A DNA stretch of 64,000 bases from Saprospiraceae bacterium (lineage in GTDB: Bacteria > Bacteroidota > Bacteroidia > Chitinophagales > Saprospiraceae), in the NCBI GenBank assembly GCA_020628095.1, contig JAHDFP010000004.1, positions 1 through 64,000 of the forward strand, written 5' to 3'. The first letter of the stretch is position 1. Each line of letters opens with the position of its first letter. The notes under the pieces were generated by a model. The model saw nothing but the letters and a program-made list of their open reading frames with translations. It searched no databases and was not told where the DNA came from. Position numbers and translations under genes: made by a program. Shown piece after piece: positions 43,948-53,802 of this stretch.

Positions 43948-44388
43948 TTACTCTTTGACTAATTTTCTGACGAAAGTCTCTTCGCCTTGCACTATAGTCA
44001 GTACAGACATGCCAGAGGGAAAGTTTTTTGTATCTATAGTGTTATTATATCTACCCTGAAAATCACTTAGTTTCTCATTGTATAATAGTTTACCCTCTAA
44101 GGAAGATATGATAATTAGAGTCTCCTTATCCGCTACTTCAAACTCAAGATTAATAACATCCTTGGCGGGATTGGGATACATATTGAAAGCGTGCACGAAT
44201 CGGCACTTATCTACTTCTGTTTCCTTTATGGTATTGGCTTCAGACACTTTACACTCTCGTAGTACTTCTGTCTGGAATACCCAAGCATACTCCTCCACAT
44301 ATTTCTGATCTTCGGGCAACATGATTTGTGCATAAGTAGAAAATGAGCCTACGAGGACAAAGAACATTACTGACAATACGTTTTTCAT
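43948..44388 (-). CDS. Very small T9SS type A sorting-domain protein
   Basis: This 146-residue exported protein has signal peptide ending STYAQ and a type A C-terminal sorting domain from about residue 68 (FNMYPNPAKDVINLEFEV to the end). Only about 45 residues lie between the two, with two Cys (LRECKV and DKCRF) that could form one disulfide. It is unusual for T9SS cargo to be so small. The cupin gene follows 2 nt downstream; xerD is divergent. Confidence 0.85.
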   Translation of the reverse strand: MKNVLSVMFFVLVGSFSTYAQIMLPEDQKYVEEYAWVFQTEVLRECKVSEANTIKETEVDKCRFVHAFNMYPNPAKDVINLEFEVADKETLIIISSLEGKLLYNEKLSDFQGRYNNTIDTKNFPSGMSVLTIVQGEETFVRKLVKE

Positions 44389-44452
44389 AAGTGCAATAAC
44401 ATTTATACCCCTGAAAATAAGCAGATTTTAGGTATCACTCATTTGCAATCTA

Positions 44453-44460
44453 TACTTTTG
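44453..44460 (+). promoter_or_regulatory. Bacteroidota -7 element (TACTTTTG) at xerD
   Basis: This is an exact TAnnTTTG match ending 8 nt before the xerD ATG. If used, transcription would start at or within a few bases of the start codon. Confidence 0.4.
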
Positions 44461-44468
44461 GTCTCTTT

Positions 44469-45383
44469 ATGGATTGGAAGTCGAGCATATCGGGGTTTAG
44501 GTCCTATCTTCAGTTGGAGCGGTCTATGTCAGTGCATAGCGTGGATGCCTATATACGCGACATCAGAAAGCTCGCAGAATATCTGACTCTACACGAACCC
44601 GATGTCAATCCAGCCCAGCTTCATCACGAGCATTTACATCGTTTTATCATATATATTAATGATCTCGGACTTGGTGATAGGTCTCAGGCGCGAATATTAT
44701 CTGGTATAAGGGCCTTTTATAAATATTTGTTGATAGAAAATATTGTCAATGATGATCCGACTGAGCTGGTGGATGCACCCAAGCTGGGCAGAAAAATACC
44801 TGATGTTCTCTCCATAGATGAGATTAACCATTTGCTGTCGCACATAGATCTTAGTCACGAAACTGGGCATCGTAATAGAGCAATGCTGGAGACCTTATAT
44901 GCTTGCGGACTCAGAGTATCAGAGTTGATTACTCTTAAGTTGTCTAATTTTTTCATCGAAGAAGAATTCGTCAAAGTGATAGGTAAGAATAATAAGGAAC
45001 GCATCGTCCCTATCGGAGAAGAAGCCATCAAACAAAACCTCTATTATATAGAGCACTATCGCAGTCATCAGGATATAAAAAACGGTTACGAAGACTATCT
45101 CTATCTCAACCGAAGAGGAAAGGGCCTGACGCGTGTTATGGTATTCACCATTATCAAAAATCTGAAAGAGAAAGCAGGCATCAGTAAAAAAGTGAGTCCG
45201 CATACGTTCAGACATTCTTTCGCAACTCATCTTGTCGAAGGGGGCGCAGACCTCCGTGCAGTACAAGAAATGTTGGGCCATGAATCTATCATTACCACAG
45301 AAATATACACACATATAGATCGAGAATACCTTAGAGACACCATTTTACGTTTTCATCCCAGATATAAAGTCAAAAATTCTTAA
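44469..45383 (+). CDS. xerD: Site-specific tyrosine recombinase XerD
   Basis: This 304-residue recombinase resolves chromosome dimers at dif with XerC. All catalytic residues are present: Arg149 (GLRVSEL), Lys173 (VIGKNNKER), His245 and Arg248 (HTFRHSFATH), His271 (LGHESI) and Tyr280 (TEIYTH). The N-terminal SAM-like core-binding domain (about 5-85) is typical. No flanking repeats or element genes are seen, so it is a housekeeping gene and not a mobile-element integrase. It leads an operon with stop/start overlap TAATG into the next gene. Confidence 0.93.
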   Translation: MDWKSSISGFRSYLQLERSMSVHSVDAYIRDIRKLAEYLTLHEPDVNPAQLHHEHLHRFIIYINDLGLGDRSQARILSGIRAFYKYLLIENIVNDDPTELVDAPKLGRKIPDVLSIDEINHLLSHIDLSHETGHRNRAMLETLYACGLRVSELITLKLSNFFIEEEFVKVIGKNNKERIVPIGEEAIKQNLYYIEHYRSHQDIKNGYEDYLYLNRRGKGLTRVMVFTIIKNLKEKAGISKKVSPHTFRHSFATHLVEGGADLRAVQEMLGHESIITTEIYTHIDREYLRDTILRFHPRYKVKNS

Positions 45384-46996
45384 TGGGCGGACGGCACTAT
45401 ACGAGATATATCATCTATTTGCTCTTTTGCATGATTATACAAGGTTGTGCACAGTTTGGTGCGCCGCTGGGTGGACCAAAAGATGAAACGCCCCCAAAAA
45501 TCATCCAAGAAAATTCGACGCCTAATTATCAAACCAACTTTGACCAAAGCCAAATACAAATCGAGTTTGATGAATGGATCAAAGTCAATAATCCTCTCAA
45601 AGAAGTCGTAGTATCTCCGCCAACTGATTTTCCGTTCGTGGTGGAAGAACGCGGAAAGACGGTGTTTTTCAAATTTTCAGAAAACGAAGTCCTCAAAGAA
45701 GACGCCACCTACCAAATCAACTTTGGCAAATCTATACAAGACTTTACAGAGGGAAATGTATACGAAAATCTCATCTATATATTCTCGACTGGTGATGTGA
45801 TAGATTCTTTGTCTCTGAGAGGTAAAGTGCAACAAGCCATAGATGGAAAGGCCGCACAGGAAGTATTAGTAGTCCTGTATGATGATCTGAGTGATACCTG
45901 CTTTACAGCGACAAGACCATTTTACTTTACAAGAACCGATGCTGAAGGTAATTTCACTTTGAATAATATCAAGTCCGACACCTTTCAGATTTTTACACTC
46001 AAAGATGAAAATGTCAACTATTACTATGATCTATCAAGAGAACAGGTCGGGTTCTATGACTCGCTCATATATCTCACGGATACGGCCGCGTATACTGATA
46101 TAGAGTTAGAAATTTTTGATGAGTTCGATCCAACTAGAATTATAGAAAACATCCAAAATGAAAACGGATTACTGAAAGTAGTCATGAATCAATATCCTAA
46201 GAATTATTCACTTATACCTTCTGATGATAGTTTGACCACATACAACTATATAGAGAATGATACGCTCTATGTATGGTATAATGGAATGTTGTCAGATATA
46301 ATCATAGAAAGTGAAGAAATTACAGATACTATCAAAATAAAGAAAGTCAAGAAAAATATAGCTGATAGAGCTTTAGTCTTACCCAAGGGATTTAGTAGGC
46401 GAATAAGTGTCTATAGGCGTGATAGCATGACCGTGAGTTTTAATAAACCATTGAGCCGTATTGATACTTCCTTAGTCATTCTTTCTGATACGGCGCAATC
46501 CTATAATATCAGCAACTACTATTATCAAAACCTAGATGCGCACTTCTTTTTTGATGGCTTGATAGATACCTCATCCTATACCTTGACACTATTACCCAAT
46601 GCCATCACAGATATATATAACAAAAAGAATGTGGACACTCTCGAGTTTTCTGTGGCTACTAAAAATTCTAAGGAGTTAGGTAATTTTATATTTAATATTA
46701 CCAATGAAGATGGGGGTTTCTATTATTTCACTCTGCTCAAAGCGGATGAAGTAATCGCAGAATTCTCTGTCAATGAAAACATTCAGAAAAAAATAAGCAA
46801 ACTAGAGCCTGGGGCCTACACACTTAATATTATAGAAGACCTAGATAGAAATGAAAAATGGTCACCTGGCAATGTTATAGAAAAGCGACATTCGGAAAGA
46901 AGAAAGGAAATTACACTCAAAGAACTAACAGCAGGATGGGATCAGGAACTGGATGTAGATATAAAAGAAATATTTGATGGAACTACGAGCCAATAA
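45383..46996 (+). CDS. Ig-like domain lipoprotein
   Basis: This 537-residue lipoprotein (lipobox IIQGC) is widespread in Bacteroidota. After the Cys comes the signature [18 protein letters not shown], then an SbsA/Big_5-like Ig domain (about 40-140, FDEWIKVNN and [14 protein letters not shown]). Further beta-rich domains lie to the C terminus. It may act in outer-membrane assembly, but this is unproven. Its start codon overlaps the xerD stop by 1 base and its end overlaps lptB by 20 bases. Confidence 0.87.
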   Translation: MGGRHYTRYIIYLLFCMIIQGCAQFGAPLGGPKDETPPKIIQENSTPNYQTNFDQSQIQIEFDEWIKVNNPLKEVVVSPPTDFPFVVEERGKTVFFKFSENEVLKEDATYQINFGKSIQDFTEGNVYENLIYIFSTGDVIDSLSLRGKVQQAIDGKAAQEVLVVLYDDLSDTCFTATRPFYFTRTDAEGNFTLNNIKSDTFQIFTLKDENVNYYYDLSREQVGFYDSLIYLTDTAAYTDIELEIFDEFDPTRIIENIQNENGLLKVVMNQYPKNYSLIPSDDSLTTYNYIENDTLYVWYNGMLSDIIIESEEITDTIKIKKVKKNIADRALVLPKGFSRRISVYRRDSMTVSFNKPLSRIDTSLVILSDTAQSYNISNYYYQNLDAHFFFDGLIDTSSYTLTLLPNAITDIYNKKNVDTLEFSVATKNSKELGNFIFNITNEDGGFYYFTLLKADEVIAEFSVNENIQKKISKLEPGAYTLNIIEDLDRNEKWSPGNVIEKRHSERRKEITLKELTAGWDQELDVDIKEIFDGTTSQ

Positions 46997-47723
46997 TCTT
47001 GTCAAAAAATATGGAGCGCGTACAGTTGTCAGTTCAGTTGATATAAGTGTACATCAGGGTGAGATCGTCGGTCTCCTCGGGCCTAATGGGGCTGGTAAGA
47101 CGACCAGTTTTTATATGATTGTCGGATTCGTACAACCCGATGGAGGTCATGTCTATCTTGATAACCAAGAAATCACGCAACTCCCCATGTATCGTCGTGC
47201 CAGAAGAGGTGTCGGTTATCTTCCGCAAGAGGCTTCTGTATTCAGAAAATTATCCGTAGAAGACAATCTCAAAGCCATCCTAGAAATGACCAAACTAAGT
47301 AAGAAGGAGCAATCAGAAAAATTGGAATCTCTGCTCGATGAGTTTGGTCTACAAAAAATAAGAAAAAGTCAAGGAGATGCTCTCTCGGGTGGAGAACGTC
47401 GTCGGACGGAGATTGCTAGAGCACTAGCGTCCTCACCTAAGTTTATATTACTTGATGAGCCATTCGCAGGCATAGACCCCATTGCAGTCGAAGACATACA
47501 AAATATCGTATCCAAGCTCAAGAAAAAGAATATAGGCATCCTCATAACAGATCACAATGTGAGAGAGACGCTATCTATAACGGATCGTGCATACCTGATG
47601 TTCGAGGGAAAAATATTACGTTCTGGTACAGCACAGCAATTGGCCGAAGATGAAATAGTCAGAAAGGTCTATCTCGGTCAGAGTTTCGAACTAAAGAAAA
47701 AGGTGGATGTGGAAGAAGAATAA
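46977..47723 (+). CDS. lptB: LPS export ABC transporter ATP-binding protein LptB
   Basis: This cytoplasmic ATPase powers extraction of lipopolysaccharide from the inner membrane with LptFG. Walker A is [10 protein letters not shown], the Q-loop region is [12 protein letters not shown] (diagnostic for LptB), the signature is [15 protein letters not shown] and Walker B is [16 protein letters not shown]. The ATG at 46977 is chosen over the adjacent TTG. lptF, lptG, lptA and lptC are not adjacent. Confidence 0.95.
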   Translation: MELRANNLVKKYGARTVVSSVDISVHQGEIVGLLGPNGAGKTTSFYMIVGFVQPDGGHVYLDNQEITQLPMYRRARRGVGYLPQEASVFRKLSVEDNLKAILEMTKLSKKEQSEKLESLLDEFGLQKIRKSQGDALSGGERRRTEIARALASSPKFILLDEPFAGIDPIAVEDIQNIVSKLKKKNIGILITDHNVRETLSITDRAYLMFEGKILRSGTAQQLAEDEIVRKVYLGQSFELKKKVDVEEE

Positions 47724-47970
47724 TTGCAGGTTAATTTCTTTATTAGGCTTACTTGCCATACTATCTACCTCATGTGGCGAATACGAAGTGCTGGAGCTAC
47801 AGAAAAAAGCTCAGCGCTCCGCAGATTCCCTATATCGTGTGCATCTAGATTCACTAAAAAAAAGTGCGGACTCTATATGTAATGCCCACTACCAGCTACA
47901 TTATGATCGCTTTTATGATTCATTGCGTACTGTGCAATTATCCCAATACGAAGAACTTGTAAAAAAGTGA
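47707..47970 (+). CDS. Tiny helical lipoprotein, unknown function
   Basis: This 87-residue lipoprotein (lipobox ILSTSC) has a mature part of about 63 residues, almost all helical. It is rich in Ser, Asp, Leu and Tyr with repeated [21 protein letters not shown]-like heptads. The start overlaps lptB by 17 bp and the end overlaps the next small lipoprotein gene by 4 bp, so expression is coupled. I do not recognise the family. Confidence 0.72.
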   Translation: MWKKNNCRLISLLGLLAILSTSCGEYEVLELQKKAQRSADSLYRVHLDSLKKSADSICNAHYQLHYDRFYDSLRTVQLSQYEELVKK

Positions 47971-48272
47971 AAAGACTTCTTATCATATCTGTTATTATTC
48001 TTGTCTCCTGCGATAAAGATTTGCCTAGCCATCAGTCACTCGTAGAGCAGTATTATAACAATAAGGTCAGTGGATTAATGGAGCGAAAAAATGATGATTG
48101 TATGGAAAGCATTCTATTAGATGCACAGCATGATCTGGATTCGTTATTTGACAGATATGTCAATACAGAATTATTTGATTCCACGGCTTTTCCTGTGCGG
48201 CCAGAAAGACCGACTGCACCAGATCATATTATTGATCGAGTTAAGAAATTTGAACACAAAAAGGAAGACTAA
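47967..48272 (+). CDS. Small lipoprotein, unknown function
   Basis: This 101-residue lipoprotein ([15 protein letters not shown]) has GTG as start, overlapping the previous stop as GTGA. The mature part is helical and charged with one further Cys (NDDCMES). It lies in the same tight operon between lptB and tex. Function unknown; an envelope role is inferred from context. Confidence 0.7.
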   Translation: MKRLLIISVIILVSCDKDLPSHQSLVEQYYNNKVSGLMERKNDDCMESILLDAQHDLDSLFDRYVNTELFDSTAFPVRPERPTAPDHIIDRVKKFEHKKED

Positions 48273-48290
48273 GTTCCAACAAACATTCCC

Positions 48291-50426
48291 ATGTCTCAAT
48301 CTCAATTTTTAGCTAACAAAGTATCAGAACTACTACCCTATCCCAAATCTACAATATCTAAAGTCATAGATCTATTAGATAACGGATCAACGATACCTTT
48401 CATAGCGAGATATAGAAAAGAAGTCACAGGAGGACTAGACGAAGTTGCTCTCGTAGAAATCAAGACAAGCTATAACAAACTACAAGAACTCTTACAAAGA
48501 AAGGAGACCATAATAAAAAGCATTGCCGAACAAAATAAACTCACGCCAGAAATAGAAAAGAAAATATCCGATTGCTGGGAGTCCAGTGTATTAGAAGATA
48601 TATATCTTCCTTTCAAACCAAAAAGAAAAACACGTGCCGAGATAGCAAGAAAAAAGGGTCTCGAAGGTCTGGCTAAGATTATAATGTCTCAGGGGTCTCG
48701 CGATCCTTATGATGCCGCGGAGAAGTTCGTCAGAGGGGAAGTGCATAATGTAGATGAGGCCCTCGCTGGTGCTCAAGATATTATCGCTGAGTGGGTCAAT
48801 GAAAATGCCCTCGCAAGAAAGAGAGTAAGGAATCTATTCTCTAAATATGCTTCTATAACATCCAAGCTGGTCAAGAAAAAAGAAAGTGAAGCACAAAATT
48901 ACAAGGACTATTTTGACTTTTCCGCTGCTCTCAATAAATGTCCCAGCCATAGACTACTAGCCATCAGGCGCGCAGAAAAAGAAGGCTATCTCAGAGTGTC
49001 CATAGATGTAGACAAGGAACATGCACTAAACAGTCTGGAGAGAATATTCCTTAAGTCCAATAACGAATCTGCTGACATCGTCGCCGCGGCGATTGCCGAT
49101 GCGTACAAGCGACTATTGCATCCATCTATAGAGACGGAATTCAAAAATAGTTCTAAAGAAAAAGCCGATAAAGAAGCCATAACGGTCTTCTCTAATAATC
49201 TCCAGCAACTACTGATGGCAGCACCAGCTGGAAATAAAATTACACTTGGTATAGATCCGGGTTTTAGGACGGGTTGTAAGGTTGTTGTGCTGAGTGCACA
49301 AGGCGAATTATTGCATCACACCACAATTTATCCACATCCTCCACAAAACCAATGGGCCGAATCCTTGGAAATCATACAAAAAATTGTCCAGCAGTATAAG
49401 GTAGAGTTAATAGGTGTGGGTAATGGAACGGCAGGAAGAGAAACGATGTCATTAGCCGAATCCGCTGTAAAGGAGAAAGCAGGAATAGAGGTATACTCCG
49501 TCAACGAATCCGGAGCATCCATCTACTCAGCATCCAAGGTTGCAAGGGAAGAGTTTAAGGATCTGGATCTGACAGTGAGGGGAACTATTTCTATTGCAAG
49601 GCGACTTATGGACCCATTAGCAGAGCTTGTAAAAATAGACCCTAAGTCCATCGGTGTCGGACAATATCAGCACGATGTCAATCAAGACATGCTAAAGAAT
49701 AGCCTGTCGGATGTCGTCAGTTTTGCGGTGAATCAGGTGGGCGTCAATCTTAATACGGCCAGTCATCATCTCTTAGCTTATGTATCTGGCATCGGCCCTA
49801 AACTGGCGCAAAATATCATAGCCCACAGAAAAAATATTACTTCATTCTCACAAAGGAAACAACTCAATGATGTCAAAGGACTAGGCAATAAGGCTTATCA
49901 GCAAGCCGCAGGTTTTTTGAGAATACCAGATGCTAAAGAAATACTAGATCGTACAGCCGTGCACCCAGAGTCCTATAAGACCGTCCAGAATATGGCAAAG
50001 TCTATAGGAAAACCGTTAGATTCCTTAGTCGGTGCCGACGAGATACTAGATCAGATCAATCTCAATGATTACGTAACTGAGAAAGTGGGACTACCAACCC
50101 TGCAAGATATAATCAAAGAACTCAAAAAGCCAGGACTAGATCCCAGAGGCAAAGCAGAAGTTTTTCATTTTGATAACAGAATACATAAGATAGACGACTT
50201 GTATACAGGGATGGTGATACCAGGTATTATCAGCAACATCACTAAGTTTGGTGCGTTCGTAGATATAGGTATCAAAGAGAATGGGTTAATACACATTTCT
50301 CAGATCGTAGATCGTTTTATTTCCGACCCTGCCGAAGTCCTCAAGTTAGACCAAAAGGTAACTGTCAAGGTCCTAGACATAGATAAGGCTAGAAAAAGAA
50401 TTAGTCTATCTATGAAAGCTGTCTAG
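48291..50426 (+). CDS. tex: Tex-family RNA-binding transcription accessory protein
   Basis: This 711-residue protein has the usual Tex order. The N-terminal helical domain (IPFIARYRKEVTGGLDE, DIYLPFKPKRKTRAEIA) is followed by a YqgF-like RNase H-fold (ITLGIDPGFRTGCKVV, YSVNESGASIYSAS). Helix-hairpin-helix motifs (YVSGIGPKLAQNIIAHRK) and a C-terminal S1 domain (GMVIPGIISNITKFGAFVDIG) complete it. It binds nucleic acids and influences transcription; full length. Confidence 0.95.
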   Translation: MSQSQFLANKVSELLPYPKSTISKVIDLLDNGSTIPFIARYRKEVTGGLDEVALVEIKTSYNKLQELLQRKETIIKSIAEQNKLTPEIEKKISDCWESSVLEDIYLPFKPKRKTRAEIARKKGLEGLAKIIMSQGSRDPYDAAEKFVRGEVHNVDEALAGAQDIIAEWVNENALARKRVRNLFSKYASITSKLVKKKESEAQNYKDYFDFSAALNKCPSHRLLAIRRAEKEGYLRVSIDVDKEHALNSLERIFLKSNNESADIVAAAIADAYKRLLHPSIETEFKNSSKEKADKEAITVFSNNLQQLLMAAPAGNKITLGIDPGFRTGCKVVVLSAQGELLHHTTIYPHPPQNQWAESLEIIQKIVQQYKVELIGVGNGTAGRETMSLAESAVKEKAGIEVYSVNESGASIYSASKVAREEFKDLDLTVRGTISIARRLMDPLAELVKIDPKSIGVGQYQHDVNQDMLKNSLSDVVSFAVNQVGVNLNTASHHLLAYVSGIGPKLAQNIIAHRKNITSFSQRKQLNDVKGLGNKAYQQAAGFLRIPDAKEILDRTAVHPESYKTVQNMAKSIGKPLDSLVGADEILDQINLNDYVTEKVGLPTLQDIIKELKKPGLDPRGKAEVFHFDNRIHKIDDLYTGMVIPGIISNITKFGAFVDIGIKENGLIHISQIVDRFISDPAEVLKLDQKVTVKVLDIDKARKRISLSMKAV

Positions 50427-50439
50427 CGGCCGTATATCC

Positions 50440-51759
50440 TTAATAAGTCATCCACTTAAAGAGTTCTTTTATACTGGCTTTCTTTCCATACATGAGGATG
50501 CCTACTCTATATATCTTAGCAGCCAGCCATATCAGTATAACGACTGTCAGGATAGAGACCACCATAGACAGTAGTATCTGCCATAAGGGAGGATCTAATG
50601 GTAATCTGACAGGCATGACTACAGGTGCGGTGAACGGTAATATAGACGACCATACAGAAAGGCTACTGTTAGGAGATGTTACGGCGGAGAATCCGATGTA
50701 CATAGATATAACCAATGGCAAAGTCGCAATCATCGTAAGAGATTGTGCCTCTTGTATATCATCACCTACAGCAGACCCTATGGCTGCAAACAACGCTGCA
50801 TAGGTAAAATACCCAATCAAAAAGTAGAACAGATAAAGCGGTAATATTTTGAACCAAGAAATGCTCACAATTTCCTGTATTACACTAGCCATTTTGTCCT
50901 TAGCCTCAGGAGCAGAGTTTTGCACCTCTGCCATAATCTCTGGAGATGTCTGTGCCACACTCTCCACCGCATCAGGACCAAAAAAACTAAATCCTATAGT
51001 AGAAAATATGACAATCAATATCATCCACATCGTAATCTGAGTAAGACCGACGAGACCCACACCTATCACCTTTCCCATCATCAGATCAAAGGGTTTGATT
51101 GTGGAGATAAGAACCTCTACTATCCTATTGATCTTTTCTTCTGTCACACTGCGCATTACCTGACTGCCGTATATAATAATGATGAAAAACAAGGCATAGC
51201 CGACAAAGCCTCCTATGCCCGCACTTACCGCACTCGTGATAGAAGATATTTTTTTGTCCTTGTCCACGACTGTTTTAGGTTCTAAATCAATCTTTGTGTC
51301 TATAAGTTTTAACTGAGTTTCGTCTATGCCTAGTTTTTGGATTTTATAGTTACGCACTTTTTTGCGGAACATGCTTTTGAGTGATTCTGACTCGTCTATG
51401 GCTAATTGGTTATCGGAGTGATAGATCATTTCGTACCGCTCAGTATTAATGTCTATCGCTGGCAGAACTATAACTCCTTCTATTTTATCCTCTTTGTAAT
51501 CCTTTAAGGCTTGGTCAAGGTTGTTATAAGAATAATCAAACTTAATGTTTCGTCTCTCAACCTGCGACTTATCGACGATACCGACATTATCTATAATAGC
51601 AATCTTTTTTTCGTCATCTGATCCGCGAGATAGTAAAAATCCCAGTATCCCAAAAAAGAATATAAAGGCTAACGGTGCTAGAAAAGTAGTTAGCAAAAAA
51701 GTCTTACTCTTTACTCTCGTGAAGTATTCTCTGGCTATAACATGTTTGATATTATTCAT
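50440..51759 (-). CDS. ABC-2 type exporter permease (NatB-like)
   Basis: This 439-residue membrane protein has one N-terminal helix (about 20-43), a large extracytoplasmic loop (about 45-175) and five or six C-terminal helices. The N-terminal motif VIAREYFTRVKSKTFLLTT and the segment EEKINRIVEVLISTIKPFDLMMGKVIG mark the ABC2_membrane_3/NatB group. It overlaps the ATPase gene by 8 bp. Substrate unknown; Na+ or a lipid/peptide export are options. Confidence 0.9.
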   Translation of the reverse strand: MNNIKHVIAREYFTRVKSKTFLLTTFLAPLAFIFFFGILGFLLSRGSDDEKKIAIIDNVGIVDKSQVERRNIKFDYSYNNLDQALKDYKEDKIEGVIVLPAIDINTERYEMIYHSDNQLAIDESESLKSMFRKKVRNYKIQKLGIDETQLKLIDTKIDLEPKTVVDKDKKISSITSAVSAGIGGFVGYALFFIIIIYGSQVMRSVTEEKINRIVEVLISTIKPFDLMMGKVIGVGLVGLTQITMWMILIVIFSTIGFSFFGPDAVESVAQTSPEIMAEVQNSAPEAKDKMASVIQEIVSISWFKILPLYLFYFLIGYFTYAALFAAIGSAVGDDIQEAQSLTMIATLPLVISMYIGFSAVTSPNSSLSVWSSILPFTAPVVMPVRLPLDPPLWQILLSMVVSILTVVILIWLAAKIYRVGILMYGKKASIKELFKWMTY

Positions 51760-52657
51760 GGCTTGATCCTACTTTTCTTATGAAAATTTCGTTGAGCGTC
51801 GGCTTGATCTCATTATATGATTCTATCTGCATATCATGATCTATTAATGCACTGAGCAATTCATTAGAGCTATAGCCATCTTTTATTTTAATCATGACAT
51901 GGTCCGCCTCATCTCGTAATATTTCGAACTGAGAGCCAATAAGGTTAGCAGGCATCTTCCCTCTGAATCCGATTCTGAATATGTTTTCTTTATAATCATT
52001 TTTGATCTGGTCCACTTGACCTTCCAGTATAATACGCCCCTTATCTATAAGTACGATCTCTTTGCATATCTCCTCCACCTGCTCCATACGATGTGTAGAA
52101 AATATGATGCTTGTTCCATTTTCGTTGAGACGGTGTATCTCGTCTTTGATAAGATTGGTATTGATGGGGTCCAGACCAGAAAACGGCTCATCGAGTATCA
52201 ATAACTTTGGCTCATGCATGACCGTCGCCACGAATTGGACTTTCTGCTGCATACCTTTAGACAGCTCATCCACTTTTTTATTCCACCAATCTGAAATTTC
52301 AAACTTTTTGAACCAATGCTCTATTTTGCTCCTCGCATCGGGTTTTGAAAGTCCCTTGAGCTGCGCCAAAAACATAAGCTGATCTCCTACTTTCATTTTC
52401 TTATAGAGGCCTCTCTCTTCTGGGAGATAGCCGATCTGTCTAGGTGTCAGATTATCGAGTGGTTTTCCGTCCACCATTACTGAACCAGCATCCGCGGCGG
52501 TTATAGTCGTTATTATTCTTATAAGAGACGTCTTACCTGCACCGTTAGGGCCAAGCAGACCGAAAATACTTCCATAGGGTACATCAAAACTCACATCATC
52601 CACGGCGCGATGATTATGATATTGTTTGACTACGTTTCTGAGTGATAGTATAGACAT
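51752..52657 (-). CDS. ABC transporter ATP-binding protein (NatA-like)
   Basis: This 301-residue ATPase has Walker [16 protein letters not shown], signature LSKGMQQKVQFVATVMHEP and Walker B LLILDEPFSGLDP, with a C-terminal DUF4162-like domain (about 215-300). It pairs with the permease encoded immediately downstream to form an exporter. Confidence 0.94.
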   Translation of the reverse strand: MSILSLRNVVKQYHNHRAVDDVSFDVPYGSIFGLLGPNGAGKTSLIRIITTITAADAGSVMVDGKPLDNLTPRQIGYLPEERGLYKKMKVGDQLMFLAQLKGLSKPDARSKIEHWFKKFEISDWWNKKVDELSKGMQQKVQFVATVMHEPKLLILDEPFSGLDPINTNLIKDEIHRLNENGTSIIFSTHRMEQVEEICKEIVLIDKGRIILEGQVDQIKNDYKENIFRIGFRGKMPANLIGSQFEILRDEADHVMIKIKDGYSSNELLSALIDHDMQIESYNEIKPTLNEIFIRKVGSSHE

Positions 52658-52746
52658 ATATGTTATTAGTCGGGGTATAAATTAAAGGAGATTTATGACA
52701 ACGTATAGAATTATTTATACCAAAGTTTCCTTTTTTAGTATCGAAA

Positions 52747-52759
52747 CTTACAGTGTAAG
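52747..52759. promoter_or_regulatory. Odd palindrome CTTACA-G-TGTAAG
   Basis: A perfect 6-bp inverted repeat around one base lies in the 229-nt divergent region between the ABC exporter operon and the gene at 52887, 90 bp upstream of the former. It is operator-like by size and position only. Nothing else is recognised in this region. Confidence 0.3.
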
Positions 52760-52886
52760 GGGGAATTCTTGATTTGATTCTTCATTTTGCCTTGGATATG
52801 GATCAAATTTTGGACTTAACACTTTTTTATAATCTCTTTATATCAATAGTATATAAATTGGGTAACTGTAATTAAAATCAACTACA

Positions 52887-53537
52887 ATGAAAATTATCAG
52901 CACACTTGTATTGAGCATAGCGATGTTAAGTTTTTGTCAGGCTCAAGAATTTTTTACCATAAAACAACAACTTAGTCTCGGAGAACAAACCGCTTTTGGT
53001 GTAGATCACCCAGATGCAGAAAAGAAGATGGTCGAAAAGACCCTCGAAGAAACATTCAAACAATACGGAAAGGTCAAAAGAAACAGAAAAGCCAAAGAAT
53101 GGGTCTGCCAACAATGTGATATTCCAGGCATTAATTCTGGTCCAGTAGATGCATACTTTAAGGTCGAAGAAAAAAAAGGTATGACCACATCTTATGTATT
53201 TATAGATGATGGCACTCAGTTCTTATCTGAGCCGACAGACGCCATAGACAAGGTCAATAATCTTGTATACGTCGGTGTCAAAAAAAGGGTAATCAATAAA
53301 GAACTTGATAACGAAGAAAAGGTACTAAAGAACTACGACAAGGACCTGAATAAGTTAGAAAAGAAAAATAAAGAACTCCATGACGATATAGAGGAGTACA
53401 AGGAAAAAATAAAAAAGGCAGAAAAGGAAATAGAGCAGAATCTGCAAAATCAAGAGGATAAAAAGATAGAAATAGAACAGCAAAAGAGAAAAGTAGAAGA
53501 AATCACAGAAAGACTAAATAAAGTCGGAAGAAATTAA
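52887..53537 (+). CDS. Secreted coiled-coil protein, unknown function
   Basis: This 216-residue exported protein has signal peptide ending CQAQ. A globular part (about 20-135) contains a Cys pair (WVCQQCDIPG) and a beta-rich segment (VDAYFKVEEKKGMTTSYVFID). The last 80 residues form a continuous charged coiled coil. I do not recognise the family; a periplasmic structural role is possible. Confidence 0.75.
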   Translation: MKIISTLVLSIAMLSFCQAQEFFTIKQQLSLGEQTAFGVDHPDAEKKMVEKTLEETFKQYGKVKRNRKAKEWVCQQCDIPGINSGPVDAYFKVEEKKGMTTSYVFIDDGTQFLSEPTDAIDKVNNLVYVGVKKRVINKELDNEEKVLKNYDKDLNKLEKKNKELHDDIEEYKEKIKKAEKEIEQNLQNQEDKKIEIEQQKRKVEEITERLNKVGRN

Positions 53538-53567
53538 TTTCATCTAATAAGAGTATAAATATCCACA

Positions 53568-53597
53568 GGCTCAGGTCATTTACTTGGGCCTTTTTTT
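53568..53597 (+). terminator. Rho-independent terminator
   Basis: GGCTCAGGT (53568-53576) pairs with ACTTGGGCC (53582-53590) with two G-U pairs around CATTT, followed directly by T7G. Confidence 0.85.
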
Positions 53598-53759
53598 GTT
53601 TCCTAATGTGCTGGTTATCAATCGTAATTGCCGGCGTTCTATTCCATAAGATTATTAATAAACATCTCATCTCTTTTTTCCACATTATTATTCTTTGTTT
53701 CTAACATGTCAGATCGTCTGATGCTCTGCCCTTGATTATATATAGCAAAATCTTCATAT

Positions 53760-53767
53760 TAAATTTG
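53760..53767 (+). promoter_or_regulatory. Bacteroidota -7 element (TAAATTTG) before dnaB
   Basis: This is an exact TAnnTTTG match 35 nt upstream of the dnaB start. A TTG lies 25 nt further upstream, farther than the usual spacing. Confidence 0.4.
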
Positions 53768-53802
53768 AGGACTATTCTACCTTATCTTCATTAAAACACC
53801 TA

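Noticed and set aside
44469-45383. Tyrosine recombinase as sign of a mobile element
   Set aside because: All features match housekeeping XerD, it heads a conserved-type operon, and there are no flanking repeats, tRNA or element genes.
53709-53721. TCAGA-TCG-TCTGA palindrome upstream of dnaB
   Set aside because: The arms are only 5 bp, which is expected by chance at this length of intergenic DNA.
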